A stretch of DNA of 64,000 bases. Source: JAGNXB01 sp942490895. Lineage in GTDB: Bacteria > Bacteroidota > Bacteroidia > Chitinophagales > Saprospiraceae. The DNA lies in assembly GCA_942490895.1 (NCBI GenBank), contig CALNZC010000070.1, forward strand, positions 1 through 64,000. The letters are read 5' to 3'. Shown here piece by piece: positions 35,327 to 45,184 of the stretch (its first letter is position 1; the number at the start of each line of letters is the position of its first letter). Both the position numbers and the translations under genes were made by a program. The notes under the pieces are model-generated. The model ran no database searches and was not told where the DNA came from. It saw only the letters and a program-made list of their open reading frames with translations.

Positions 35327-36379
35327 TTACCTGTAGGATTTATTTATCTGCTCCAATTTATTTGACCCCGGACAAAGGTCTTTTTCCTGTAATTGATTTA
35401 ATGGCGATTGCACGGTATCCAATGTAGCATGCAGATCCTGACTTTCTGGCTCGATGAAAAGTAATCCAGTGACGATCTCGCCAGTCCGGCGCGCCTGGTG
35501 CAGTCGATTCAAAGCAGAGATCCGATCCAGGGGGTCCCACTCGGTCGGCAGTTTATGGAGGACAATTTTATTCCCACCATGTAATTCCAGCTCCCGGGCC
35601 GTGTTCTCCGGATAATCCACGGAAATGGTTTCGGCAGGCGGGACAAAGTCAATATTGGAAGCCGCATGATTGTGCTCTCGCACATAGCTGTAGGACTTGG
35701 TGGAGCCGAAGTTGTTATTAAAGGTCACACAAGGAGACACCACATCCAGAAAGGCAAATCCGCCATGGGCCAGGGCGGCCTTGACCAGGGGAACCAGTTG
35801 ATTTTTATCGCCGGAAAAACTGCGGGCGACAAAGGTGGCCCCCAGCTCAATGGCCAGAGAAGCCAGATCGATGGTGGCGAATTTATTTTCCGAACCTGAT
35901 TTGCTTTTTGAGCCGACATCCGCTGTTGCCGAGTCCTGGCCTTTGGTCAGTCCGTAACAGCCATTATTCATGAGGATATACACCACATTCAAATTCCTGC
36001 GGATGGCGTGGACAAATTGCCCCATACCAATTGACGCTGAATCTCCATCTCCGGAAACACCCAGATAGGTCAGACTGCGGTTGGCCATATTGGCCCCGGT
36101 CGCCACAGAGGGCATCCGACCATGGACGGTATTAAATCCGTGGGCGTTGCTCAGGAAATAAGTGGGTGTCTTGGACGAACAGCCAATGCCTGAAAGTTTG
36201 GCCACTTTATGCGGCTCGATGGACATCTCCCAACAGGCTTGCACAATGGCTCCACTGATAGAGTCGTGACCGCAGCCTGCACACAAGGTGGAGATGGCAC
36301 CCTCGTAATCCTTGCGTGTGTATCCCAGGATATTGGTCGGAAGTTCCGGATGTCTGAATGTAGGACGTAGATAAGTCAT
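35327..36379 (-). CDS. korB: 2-oxoacid:ferredoxin oxidoreductase, beta subunit
   Basis: A 350-residue thiamine-diphosphate-binding beta subunit. The cofactor-binding region reads GDGDSASIGMG...LMNNGCYGLTKGQ, and the [4Fe-4S] cysteines fit LCAGCGH (two), GIGCSSK and SPCVTF. KorB enzymes decarboxylate 2-oxoacids, typically 2-oxoglutarate, to acyl-CoA, passing electrons to ferredoxin. The substrate is inferred from overall resemblance to KorB; a pyruvate or branched-chain preference is not excluded. It is the last gene of a korC-A-B-like operon, 9 bp after the alpha gene. The C-terminal 30 residues are low in conserved features. Confidence 0.88.
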   Translation of the reverse strand: MTYLRPTFRHPELPTNILGYTRKDYEGAISTLCAGCGHDSISGAIVQACWEMSIEPHKVAKLSGIGCSSKTPTYFLSNAHGFNTVHGRMPSVATGANMANRSLTYLGVSGDGDSASIGMGQFVHAIRRNLNVVYILMNNGCYGLTKGQDSATADVGSKSKSGSENKFATIDLASLAIELGATFVARSFSGDKNQLVPLVKAALAHGGFAFLDVVSPCVTFNNNFGSTKSYSYVREHNHAASNIDFVPPAETISVDYPENTARELELHGGNKIVLHKLPTEWDPLDRISALNRLHQARRTGEIVTGLLFIEPESQDLHATLDTVQSPLNQLQEKDLCPGSNKLEQINKSYR

Positions 36380-36388
36380 GCAGTCATT

Positions 36389-38188
36389 TTATAGGGACAC
36401 AGCCACTGGCCAATGTTCCCGAATCTGGCGAGAAATAAAATCAGCCGTAATGGGCAGACCATTATAATTCAGGACGGAAATCAGTTTTTTACTGGAAATA
36501 TCCAATTCCTGGATCAGCATCGTGCGCAATTGCGCATCGCGGTTTTGTTCGACAATAAATACAAATTCGTGCTCCTGAATAAAGGCCTCCACTTCCCGGG
36601 TGAACGGGAATGAACGAATACGCATGCCATCTATGGAGAGGTGATCCTTTCCTAGCAAGTCCATAGCCTCCCGGGCTGCGTGGCCCGTGGTACCGAAGTA
36701 CATCATACCGATGTCACTCTGGTTTTTCTGGTGCAACTTGATCGGACCAGGAACAAGGGTGGCTGCCGTCTTCCACTTCACCAGCAGACGGTCTACATTG
36801 CGGACATACGCTTCCCCAAATTCCGTGTATTTGGCATATTCATCCTTGGACGTGCCCCGGGTAAAATAAGCCCCCTTGCTCGGGTGACTTCCCGGCAGGG
36901 TGCGCCAGGGAATCCCATCGCCATCGACGTCCAGATACCGTCCCCAATCCTGAATTTCTTCCAGCTCCTGAGTAGACAATACTTTTCCACGATCATATTT
37001 TCGCTGGTCATCCCAGGTTAACGGGGCGGATAGATGATCATTCATCCCCAGGTCCAGATCGGTCATCACAAAGACCGGTGTTTGTAGTCGATCGGCCAGG
37101 TCAAACGCCTGGGCGGTCATCTCAAAACATTCTGCCGGCGTACTCGGAAAAAGGAGGACATGTTTGGTGTCGCCATGCGAAGCATAGGCACTGGACAGCA
37201 GGTCCGCCTGCTGGGTCCGGGTCGGCATACCTGTTGAAGGACCACCTCGCTGGACATTGACCAAGACAGCCGGGATTTCAGCGAAATAACCCAGACCAAT
37301 AAATTCACTCATCAGGGATATACCCGGCCCGCTGGTGGCGGTAAACGCCCGTGCTCCATTCCAGGCAGCTCCAATAACCACACCGATCGAAGCCAATTCA
37401 TCCTCTGCCTGCACAATGGCATACTTCTTTTTATCGCTCTTCTCTTCTCGCCGATATTCATCGCAATACGCCGCAAAAGCGTCCATCACCGATGTCGAGG
37501 GCGTGATCGGGTACCAGGCGGCCACCGTCGCTCCACCGTAAACTGCTCCGATCGCCGTCGCCGTATTGCCGTCGATCATGATCTTGTCCCCGACCAGGTC
37601 CCGACGTTCCAGGCGGAATGTTGTTGGGCAGGCATAATGCTCCAACGCATAATTCCGACCCATCATCAGGGCCTTATCGTTGAGAGCAATGAGTTTTTCT
37701 TTTTCGCCGAATTGCTCCCGGATCAATTGCTTGAGCACGTCGACTTCAATGTCCAACAAGGCGGACATCACACCAACGTACACCACGTTTTTCATCAACT
37801 GTTGAATGCGTGCTTCCGGAAAATGTTCGATGCACATCTGGATCATCGGTACTCCGATCAGATGCACATCTGTGCGGCGCAGCTCCGGTGGCAGATCTTT
37901 GCTGTTGTCGTACACCAGATAGCCTCCCGGCTCCAGCACTTCAATATCCCGGGCCAGGCTTTGAGGATTCATGGCGACCATGATGTCGATCCCTTCCCGT
38001 CGACCCAGATATCCTTTTTCCGAGATCCGCACCTCATACCATGTCGGCAGGCCCTGGATATTGGACGGAAAGATATTTTTGGGCGACACCGGTATCCCCA
38101 TGCGGAATACCGATTTGGCGAACATATTATTGGCACTGGCGGAACCGGTACCATTGACATTGGCGAACCGGATCACCAGATCGTTCAC
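36389..38188 (-). CDS. korA: 2-oxoacid:ferredoxin oxidoreductase, fused gamma-alpha subunit
   Basis: About 599 residues if translation starts at GTG 38188 (VNDLVIRFANVNGTGSASAN). I prefer this start because it overlaps the upstream stop as GTGA and matches the usual family beginning; an ATG at 38209 is the alternative. Residues 1 to about 190 are the gamma domain (GNGTGSASAN-type CoA-binding part, GYLGRREGIDIMVAMN), and about 200-599 the alpha domain with AAWYPITPSTSVMDAF and TSGPGISLMSEFIGL. It pairs with the beta subunit to form the 2-oxoacid:ferredoxin oxidoreductase. Cytoplasmic. Confidence 0.9.
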   Translation of the reverse strand: MNDLVIRFANVNGTGSASANNMFAKSVFRMGIPVSPKNIFPSNIQGLPTWYEVRISEKGYLGRREGIDIMVAMNPQSLARDIEVLEPGGYLVYDNSKDLPPELRRTDVHLIGVPMIQMCIEHFPEARIQQLMKNVVYVGVMSALLDIEVDVLKQLIREQFGEKEKLIALNDKALMMGRNYALEHYACPTTFRLERRDLVGDKIMIDGNTATAIGAVYGGATVAAWYPITPSTSVMDAFAAYCDEYRREEKSDKKKYAIVQAEDELASIGVVIGAAWNGARAFTATSGPGISLMSEFIGLGYFAEIPAVLVNVQRGGPSTGMPTRTQQADLLSSAYASHGDTKHVLLFPSTPAECFEMTAQAFDLADRLQTPVFVMTDLDLGMNDHLSAPLTWDDQRKYDRGKVLSTQELEEIQDWGRYLDVDGDGIPWRTLPGSHPSKGAYFTRGTSKDEYAKYTEFGEAYVRNVDRLLVKWKTAATLVPGPIKLHQKNQSDIGMMYFGTTGHAAREAMDLLGKDHLSIDGMRIRSFPFTREVEAFIQEHEFVFIVEQNRDAQLRTMLIQELDISSKKLISVLNYNGLPITADFISRQIREHWPVAVSL

Positions 38189-40068
38189 ACCACCTCTTCC
38201 TGCTTCCATAGGGGAGCTGCTTTTGCCGTGTTGTATAAATATTTCTGCATATCCCAGGCAGCCGTCGGGCAACGCTCCGCACACAGGCCACAATGGAGAC
38301 AGACATTTTCATCCTTGACCATTACCCGCTTGGTGGGCAGTGATTTGGACACATAGAGGTCCTGGTCCAGCTGATTGGCAGGAGCCACCAGTCGTGTCCG
38401 CAGGTCCTCCTCGTCACCATTGGTGACAAACGAGATACAGGAGGTCGGACAGATATCCACGCAGGCATCACACTCGATGCATTTGGGTTCAGAAAACACA
38501 GTCTGCACGTCGCAGTTCAGACAACGCTCTGCTTCCCGGTATGCCTTTTCCAGGTCGAAGCCGAGTTCGACTTCCTTCTTACGATCCTGGAGAGTCAGCT
38601 TCTTATCTGCATGGGGTACTTTGTAACGGAGATCTGGTACCACCGCACTGTCGTATATCCATTCATGGAGGCCCATTTTCTGTTGAGCCAGATTGGTCAT
38701 AGGCGGTGGCCGATTCTGTACATCCTCACCCCGGCAATAGAGATCGATCGAAATGGCGGCCTGGTGGCCTTGCGCTACGGCGGTGATCACATTCTTTGGT
38801 CCGAGGGCGGCATCACCGCCAAAAAACACATCTGGTCGGGTGGATTGGAGGGTTGTCGCATCCAACTTTGGTAACTCCCATTGGTTAAACTCCAAACCGA
38901 GATCCCGTTCAACCCAGGGAAAGGCATTGCCCTGACCAATGGCTACCAGCACCTCATCTGCGGGAATAAATACCTCTTCCCCTGTCGGTACCAGTCGTCG
39001 CTTTCCATTTGATTCATAAACAGCCTCGACCTTTTCAAACAGCATGCCCTGCAATTTGCCACCTGTCGTGACAAATGCCTTGGGGTTATGATTATTCAGA
39101 ATGGGGATATCCTCCATCTGGGCATCTTCGATCTCCCAGGGAGAGGCTTTCATTTCATTGAACGGGCTGCGAACGACGACTTTGACATCCTCGCCACCCA
39201 CACGCCGTGCCGTCCGGCAGCAGTCCATCGCTGTATTCCCACCACCGAGGACGATGACCTTCTTGCCGATCTTATCGGTATGTTCGAATGCCACACTGGC
39301 GAGCCAGGTAATGCCGATATGAATCTTGTCGGGATCATCCCAACGTCCGGGCAATTTGTCCAGGTCATTTCCCTTGGGCGCACCTGTACCCACAAAGACG
39401 GCATCGTATTTCTTGTCGAGGATCTCCTTCATGCTGGAGACATAGGTGGTGAACTGGGTGTGAATGCCCATGTCCAGGATATAGTTGACCTCTTCGTTCA
39501 GGACTTCTTCGGGCAGTCGAAAGGCGGGAATCTGCGAACGCATCATACCGCCTCCCGCGGGTTGGTCGTCATACAGATGGATCTCGTATCCCAGCGGTGC
39601 CAGGTCGCGGGCGACGGTCAATGAGGCGGGTCCCCCGCCGATCAGGGCTATCTTTTTTCCATTCGAACGGAAGGGTGCTTTGGGCAGGATATGATTGATA
39701 TCATCTTTAAAATCTGCAGCAACTCGCTTGAGTCGGCAAATGGCCACAGGCTCCTCTTCTACCCGGCCGCGGCGACAGGCCGGTTCGCAAGGACGGTCGC
39801 ATGTCCGGCCCAGGACCCCGGGAAAGACATTGGATTCCCAGTTGATCAGATAGGCTTCAGTGTATTTGCCTGCTGCGATCAGGCGGATATACTCGGGTAC
39901 AGGGGTATGTGCGGGACAGGCATATTGACAGTCGACCACTTTGTGGAAGTACTCGGGGTCCTGAATATCAGTAGGTTTCAACGGCAGAAATTTTGGTAGC
40001 TGTTGGAAGGACGAACCAATATACAAAGACCCCTGACGATGGCAAGGCAAACTTGACTGGAAAGGCAT
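38185..40068 (-). CDS. NAD(P)H-linked FAD/iron-sulfur oxidoreductase (GltD-like) with two C-terminal 4Fe-4S clusters
   Basis: 627 residues. The N-terminal Fer4_20-like cysteine domain (about 45-115; CQYACPAHTPVPEYI and CDRPCEPACRRG) is followed by an FAD Rossmann motif (ALIGGGPASLTVARDLAPLG), an NAD(P)H motif (VIVLGGGNTAMDCCRTA) and a closing FAD segment (FFGGDAALGPKNVITAVAQG). Two ferredoxin-type clusters end the protein (CIECDACVDICPTSC and CLHCGLCAERCPTAAW). It resembles the third subunit of the Thauera-type KorABC, which links ferredoxin and NAD(P)+. It heads the operon, and its stop overlaps the alpha gene start by four bases. It probably moves electrons from the oxidoreductase to NAD(P)+. 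Confidence 0.87.
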   Translation of the reverse strand: MPFQSSLPCHRQGSLYIGSSFQQLPKFLPLKPTDIQDPEYFHKVVDCQYACPAHTPVPEYIRLIAAGKYTEAYLINWESNVFPGVLGRTCDRPCEPACRRGRVEEEPVAICRLKRVAADFKDDINHILPKAPFRSNGKKIALIGGGPASLTVARDLAPLGYEIHLYDDQPAGGGMMRSQIPAFRLPEEVLNEEVNYILDMGIHTQFTTYVSSMKEILDKKYDAVFVGTGAPKGNDLDKLPGRWDDPDKIHIGITWLASVAFEHTDKIGKKVIVLGGGNTAMDCCRTARRVGGEDVKVVVRSPFNEMKASPWEIEDAQMEDIPILNNHNPKAFVTTGGKLQGMLFEKVEAVYESNGKRRLVPTGEEVFIPADEVLVAIGQGNAFPWVERDLGLEFNQWELPKLDATTLQSTRPDVFFGGDAALGPKNVITAVAQGHQAAISIDLYCRGEDVQNRPPPMTNLAQQKMGLHEWIYDSAVVPDLRYKVPHADKKLTLQDRKKEVELGFDLEKAYREAERCLNCDVQTVFSEPKCIECDACVDICPTSCISFVTNGDEEDLRTRLVAPANQLDQDLYVSKSLPTKRVMVKDENVCLHCGLCAERCPTAAWDMQKYLYNTAKAAPLWKQEEVV

Positions 40069-40098
40069 TTCAGCCTGCTGAATCGTGGTTCCTGTGTT

Positions 40099-40114
40099 TC
40101 CGCCAGCTGGCGGA
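40099..40114. repeat. Perfect 16-bp palindrome
   Basis: TCCGCCAGCTGGCGGA is its own reverse complement. It sits inside the degenerate TTCCTA array about 30 bp upstream of the start of the minus-strand GltD-like gene, so it lies in that gene's leader or promoter. It shares the TCCGCC...GGCGGA arms with the pair at 35280-35319. Confidence 0.85.
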
Positions 40115-40701
40115 TTCCTAGTTCCTGCGTTCCTGTGTTTCTGATTCCTAATTCCTAATTCCTGGTTTGTCTTTGGGATGGGCAGTTCGTTGCAATCGTC
40201 TGGCCGCTCGTCTGTCGGGGAACGGGAGGGAGGCTATGAGGGGAGGAGGATATGTGTCGAGGAGTCGAGGAGAAAAAAGAATGAATGCTGCTAAATCAGA
40301 GCCTCCGAAAACGGAGTTCGGCTTTCGGCGTTCACTGAGGTGTGGCCCACTGCCCGTTACACTATCCCTCCGTGAAATCCCGTAATCCGCGCTCATCCGT
40401 GATTCAGACAATTTTGGGCTTTCGCTAAAGAGGTAATTCTCCTCCCATCCTGTTCATCCTGAAATCCTGAAAATCTTGATGCTGACAATATTCGGTGTTC
40501 GGCATTCGGAATGAAACGCGAAGAAACGAAGGCCCGGACGCTAACGGTCCGGATCCAGACCCCAAGTTCTCGGGGCCAAATGGCGAAACGTCTGGGCGCG
40601 AAGAATGGTAATGAGTTCTATTAAAATTCCGTCGCCAAACGAGGACCAAGAAAGTGGAGGGGTTGCCCGCCGAAGCCCAAGCGAAGGCGGGGCCGAGCAA
40701 T

Positions 40702-40800
40702 AGTCCCTGCAGACCAAAATCCACGATGACACCCAAAAGTGAATTCCTGCACCTGCGTTGGGTAAGAAACAATCCTGGATACAAGCCCTACATGATGTCC
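40702..40800. repeat. Dispersed diverged repeat, left copy
   Basis: Aligns with 45185-45287 in the same orientation, sharing AGTCCCTG, ACCAAAAT, ACACCCAA, CCTGCAC/ACTGCACA and CTGGATA in order. The two copies flank the FG-GAP gene at about 180 bp upstream and 530 bp downstream. Confidence 0.65.
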
Positions 40801-40980
40801 AGAACGCCCACCAGCGGCACCACAAAAGTATGCCTACTGCCACCCTGGGCACCCCGAGGCCCCTGATACCAGCTATTCTGCCTACATCCTTGGCCTGGAG
40901 TAGAAGACGAAGCCTGCATCACATGCGTAACTTTGTTTTAAATGCTATATTGTAGGAGGAATGATTCTAAGTAATCTGCA

Positions 40981-43900
40981 ATGAAATATTCTTTCCTTCC
41001 ACTTTGTGTATTCCTATTCTTGATAGGATTTCAACCAGTCATTGCCCAGCAATGCCAGTACTTAGATTCATCGTTCTGTTATATCAATAAAAAGTATGTA
41101 CCTGGCCCTATCCAGCTGGAACTGAAATCAGCAGATATAATAGGTAAATTTGCTTGGAAAGCTCAACTAACTTTTGCTGATATTACTGGTGACTGCTATC
41201 CTGAGGTACTAGTATTTTCTGGACCTAGCATCTTTGTCTTGGATCCAGGTACTGGAGATACCTTATTTTCTGTTCCTACCCAATTAGGCTCCATAAACGG
41301 CCAAACTATAGCTATTGCAGATGTAGATAATGATCAAATCACAGAATTATTCTTTCCGATTGAACGGGAATACAATCCACCTATTCATGGTCGAATTTTT
41401 TGCATGAACTTGGATGGAACCACCCGATGGGTCTCGGATGACTATCACATAGATTGGAATAGAAGACAATGTACAGGGAACGTTGGTTTGGCGGATTTTA
41501 ATCAGGATGGCATACCCGAGGTCTATGTGGGCAATCGTATTTTTAATGCCCGTACGGGTGTAAAACTCGTTGATGGCGGTGATTTCGGAATTGGCGCAGG
41601 TTGGAGATTCGGAGTTTCCGTGGCAGCACAATTGGATAACGATCCTTCCGATCTTGAACTCGCCGCCGGATATACGATCTACAAGGTGCATATTACCAAT
41701 CCCGATGGTCTTGCCGGCAACACCATGACACCCTACAATATTCTGGTGGATGGAAAATATAGGGATGGGCCTACTGCCATCGGCGACATCAATAATGATG
41801 GCATCCTGGATGTGGTGGTACATAGTGGTGAATCACCACAACTCGACTCCCGGGTTTATGTCTATACATTTGTAAATGGCACGCTTACTTTACTAGCAAA
41901 GGCCACTCCTCCTATCAATCCCTTGAACAATTCTAAAATTACTAATATCCCAGCTATCGGAAGCATTTCTATTTCCGAATTCCCTTCGATTCTGATTGTT
42001 CGAGAAGCACAGTTGTTTAGTTACCAATATAGTGGAATGATTAATCTTACAGAGCAATGGAAGTTTCCCCTAAATGAAAAATCAGCAGGCTCTAGAATAG
42101 TGCTATTTGATCTCAATGGCGATGGGTTAACAGAGATTATTAACCAAGATCAAACAGATCTACGCATTATAGATGGTAGTTCTAATATTCCCATGGTGAT
42201 AGCTAGTACACCTTGTCCATTGTGGACTGAATATGGAGGTCCCATTACGGGTGATGTTCTCAATAATGGTACCTCCCAGATTTGTGTTACATGTAGCGAT
42301 GGAATGGCTGCAAATAGCAAGGCTCGAGTTAAAGTTTTTGGCTCTCCTGACAGCCTGCCCCCCTGGGTCCCAGGCCGAAAAGTCTGGAACCAGTATGCCT
42401 ATCATATCAATAATATCAACGACGATCTGACCATTCCCGCCGTCCAGAAAAACAATGCCACCGATCTCAATGGGCGTTACAACAGTTTCATGGAGCAACA
42501 GTCCCTGCTCGACACCAATGGCTACTATCGCCAGCGGGCAGCGGGGATGTACGGGGAGATCGGCTGTATCAACTACGATCCCACCACACAGCAGTACACC
42601 ATTTCTTTTGATCTACACAATCGTACCGATGCATCCCTTTCCCTTCCTGTCGGCATACCTGTAGCTTTTTATGATGGGAATCCACTCGCCGGTGGCAACC
42701 TGCTGGGGGTTTATTTGACCACGCAATCGATCGCTGCGGGCGAGAGTTTGCTTGATCTGACATTCAGCTTTACTTCGCCACCGCTTACCCAACTGCACAT
42801 GGTGGTTAATACGGATCTATCTGTTTTGTCTGGAGTGGATGAGGATGACTTTCACATTCCAGAATGCGACTATACCGACAATTTTTCCTTGACGACAGAC
42901 CTGGCGATGGCACTCCCCGACACTGTGATGTCAGGCACTTGCGACCCGCTCCAGGTGGGTGTATATACCGACACATTGAGCAATCAGCATGGCTGCGACA
43001 GCATCGTCGTTCGCATGATCACTATGCTCCCCTCCGATGAGACGAATGTATCCCTTCAAACGTGCGACCCCGCACAGGTGGGTACCGATACCCTCTGGCT
43101 GCAGAATGCAGAGGGCTGTGACAGCTTGGTGATGACCACCCGTACGCTTAGTCCTTCCTACTTTATCGAGGTGACCATCGATACCTGCGATCAAACCCAG
43201 GCTGGGCAGGATACCCTGGTTTTGCAGTCGATATTTGGTTGCGACAGCATCGTTGTTCGAACCATTCTCTACACTGGGCAGTACCAGAAAACCAACCATG
43301 CGCTGATCTGCGGGACAGGGGCAAATTATACCGATACCCTCATCGTCAGTGGAGGCCCTTGCGACAGTTTGATCATTACGGAATACACGTATGCACCCCT
43401 GGATACAACCTGGTTGTCAGGCACAACCTGCGATCCGGCACAAACGGGCATCACCATCGCCGTGCAGCCATCATCGCTTGGTTGCGATAGTACGATTGTC
43501 ACGACAACCAGCCTGTCGCCCTCCGATTCAACCCTCCTTGCAGGAGTAACCTGCGATCCGGCAGAAGCCATTATTAACGTCACTGTTCTATCTAACCAAT
43601 TCGGGTGCGACAGCATCGTGACGACAGATATACAATACGTCGGCATCGACACGCTATACGTTGCAAAAACGACCTGTGAGCCATCGCAGGTCGGTACAAT
43701 AGTGAGTGTTTTGCCTGGTACCGATTGCGATACAGTGCTCGTTACTGAAACCACGTACGTGCCCTTCACGCAAAGCGAGGAGACCATCATTTTGTGCGGT
43801 CAAAGCGGTATTTTAACCGATACCCTCTACCTGCAAAATTCCGCCGGCTGTGATAGTCTAGCGATCCGGTTTTACGAGTATGCGATCATGACCACAAAAG

Positions 43901-44658
43901 TCGATATCGAAGACGAAACCTGTGCCGGCGATCAGGATGGTCAGATATCCATAACCAGCGTGACCGGAAGCTACCCGCCATATGAGGTCAAACTGAATTC
44001 GGGGAGCTGGCAATCTGCATTTTATTTTTTCCCATTGCCTCCAGGCCAATACACGTTATTTGTTCGCAATGGCGCCGGTTGTCTGGATACCCTCACCGGC
44101 CTCGTCATCACGCCGGGCGCAACCGTCGCCATTGATGCTGGACCGGACCGCATCGTCGCACCGGGAGAAGTCATCGACCTGTCCGCCCAAACCACCCAGA
44201 GCCTGGCACAGGTGCAATGGACCGCCTCGGATCCACTTTCCTGTCCCGTCTGCCTCCAGACCACCCTTGGGCCTCTGACCACCAATCAGACGGTCGTCGT
44301 GACCGGTTGGACCCAGGAAGGTTGTTCGGATTCAGATGCATTGGAAGTGATCATTAAAACGAGAGGAAATATATTTATCCCCAACAGCTTCACACCGAAT
44401 GGCGATGGCATCAATGATGTCTTTTCCATCTACGGAAATGACCAAATAAATCGAATAAAAAACCTGGCCATTTTCGACCGCTGGGGCAATGCACTTTATA
44501 CTCGTTCAGACCTCCCGATCAATGATCCTTCTGCCGGTTGGGATGGAACCTTCCGGGATGATGTCATGGACCCCGGCGTATATATCTATGTCGTCGAAGT
44601 GGAAATAATTGATGGGTCGGTGAAATTGTATAAAGGGGATGTTACGTTGACCAGGTAA
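40981..44658 (+). CDS. FG-GAP/SprB-repeat surface protein with T9SS type B (CHU_C) tail
   Basis: 1,225 residues. A signal peptide ends FQPVIAQQ. Residues about 35-480 hold FG-GAP/VCBS-like calcium-type loops (DITGDCYPEV, DVDNDQITELFF, DFNQDGIPEVYVGN, DINNDGILDVVV, DLNGDGLTEII), suggesting a beta-propeller. Next comes a CARDB-like stretch, then eight tandem units of about 40 residues built on TCDPxQ-G and GCDS (about 650-970). A SprB repeat follows (CAGDQDGQISI). The C-terminal gliding-motility-associated CHU_C domain (IPNSFTPNGDGINDVF, FDRWGNALY, YIYVVEV) directs type B T9SS secretion. It probably acts at the cell surface in adhesion or polymer binding. It is a single-gene unit flanked by repeats. 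Confidence 0.9.
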   Translation: MKYSFLPLCVFLFLIGFQPVIAQQCQYLDSSFCYINKKYVPGPIQLELKSADIIGKFAWKAQLTFADITGDCYPEVLVFSGPSIFVLDPGTGDTLFSVPTQLGSINGQTIAIADVDNDQITELFFPIEREYNPPIHGRIFCMNLDGTTRWVSDDYHIDWNRRQCTGNVGLADFNQDGIPEVYVGNRIFNARTGVKLVDGGDFGIGAGWRFGVSVAAQLDNDPSDLELAAGYTIYKVHITNPDGLAGNTMTPYNILVDGKYRDGPTAIGDINNDGILDVVVHSGESPQLDSRVYVYTFVNGTLTLLAKATPPINPLNNSKITNIPAIGSISISEFPSILIVREAQLFSYQYSGMINLTEQWKFPLNEKSAGSRIVLFDLNGDGLTEIINQDQTDLRIIDGSSNIPMVIASTPCPLWTEYGGPITGDVLNNGTSQICVTCSDGMAANSKARVKVFGSPDSLPPWVPGRKVWNQYAYHINNINDDLTIPAVQKNNATDLNGRYNSFMEQQSLLDTNGYYRQRAAGMYGEIGCINYDPTTQQYTISFDLHNRTDASLSLPVGIPVAFYDGNPLAGGNLLGVYLTTQSIAAGESLLDLTFSFTSPPLTQLHMVVNTDLSVLSGVDEDDFHIPECDYTDNFSLTTDLAMALPDTVMSGTCDPLQVGVYTDTLSNQHGCDSIVVRMITMLPSDETNVSLQTCDPAQVGTDTLWLQNAEGCDSLVMTTRTLSPSYFIEVTIDTCDQTQAGQDTLVLQSIFGCDSIVVRTILYTGQYQKTNHALICGTGANYTDTLIVSGGPCDSLIITEYTYAPLDTTWLSGTTCDPAQTGITIAVQPSSLGCDSTIVTTTSLSPSDSTLLAGVTCDPAEAIINVTVLSNQFGCDSIVTTDIQYVGIDTLYVAKTTCEPSQVGTIVSVLPGTDCDTVLVTETTYVPFTQSEETIILCGQSGILTDTLYLQNSAGCDSLAIRFYEYAIMTTKVDIEDETCAGDQDGQISITSVTGSYPPYEVKLNSGSWQSAFYFFPLPPGQYTLFVRNGAGCLDTLTGLVITPGATVAIDAGPDRIVAPGEVIDLSAQTTQSLAQVQWTASDPLSCPVCLQTTLGPLTTNQTVVVTGWTQEGCSDSDALEVIIKTRGNIFIPNSFTPNGDGINDVFSIYGNDQINRIKNLAIFDRWGNALYTRSDLPINDPSAGWDGTFRDDVMDPGVYIYVVEVEIIDGSVKLYKGDVTLTR

Positions 44659-44771
44659 GGCGTTTATTCGTTTATGGGTTTATTCGTTTATGCTATGCCC
44701 GCCGAAGCCTTAGCATAGGAGGGGGTTTATTCGTTTAGTGGAGGCGTTGCTTGCCGAAGCTTTAGCCCCGA

Positions 44772-44787
44772 CCCCGAGCACTCGGGG
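44772..44787. terminator. GC-rich hairpin, possible terminator
   Basis: CCCCGAG (44772-44778) pairs with CTCGGGG (44781-44787) around CA, about 115 bp after the FG-GAP gene stop. There is no T-tract. The same kind of core occurs in the terminator at 24911-24924 and, with one change, at 40560-40575, so it may be a dispersed hairpin and not a dedicated terminator. Confidence 0.4.
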
Positions 44788-45184
44788 GGGGAAGGAGTTT
44801 GGAGGGGAGGAGTCGAGGAGAAAATAAATGACCGTCACCAAAGGAGGGCCTCCCGAGCACATCAGTGACCCGTACTACCAAGAAATAAGTCAACCTCACA
44901 TTTTGAAGCGGAATTATTATATGAAAATTGCCGCATTATTTGGTCGGACAATGTGATCCGGGCTTTGATACTTGATACGAGATGATTCAATGCTGAACAG
45001 AATCCGAACCACCGATCAAATACGAGTGGCCGTGTCCTGATGTATGGATGAGCCCAATCAGAAAACGATATGAACGTGCTGCCAATTTCGTATCGAAGGC
45101 CCATTTTGGTGACAAGCAGTTTTGGGTACTTTTGCTGCGTCAAAAGTTCCTAGCCCAGCCGGCGATGAGGCGATGCCAGGCAAA

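Larger units (their letters stand above)
40069..40980. other. Gene-free repeat-rich spacer
   Basis: About 910 bp between the divergent kor operon and the FG-GAP gene. It holds degenerate TTCCTA/TTCCTG arrays (40088-40164), a perfect palindrome, a GTCGAGGAG-type purine run (near 40256), an AAACGCGAAGA word (40514), a CCCCAAGTTCTCGGGG hairpin (40560-40575) and one arm of a dispersed repeat (40702-40800). Short frames here look like repeat-derived noise. The promoter of the FG-GAP gene should lie in the AT-rich last 50 bp. Confidence 0.6.

Noticed and set aside
37637..38356. Plus-strand frame of 239 codons opposite the korA-like gene
   Set aside because: It is antisense to a clear conserved gene and its product shows no domain; codon-bias shadow.
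40425..40866. Overlapping short frames on both strands before the FG-GAP gene
   Set aside because: They lie in repeat DNA, overlap each other and match no family. Their similarity to frames near 45060-45255 is explained by the dispersed repeat.
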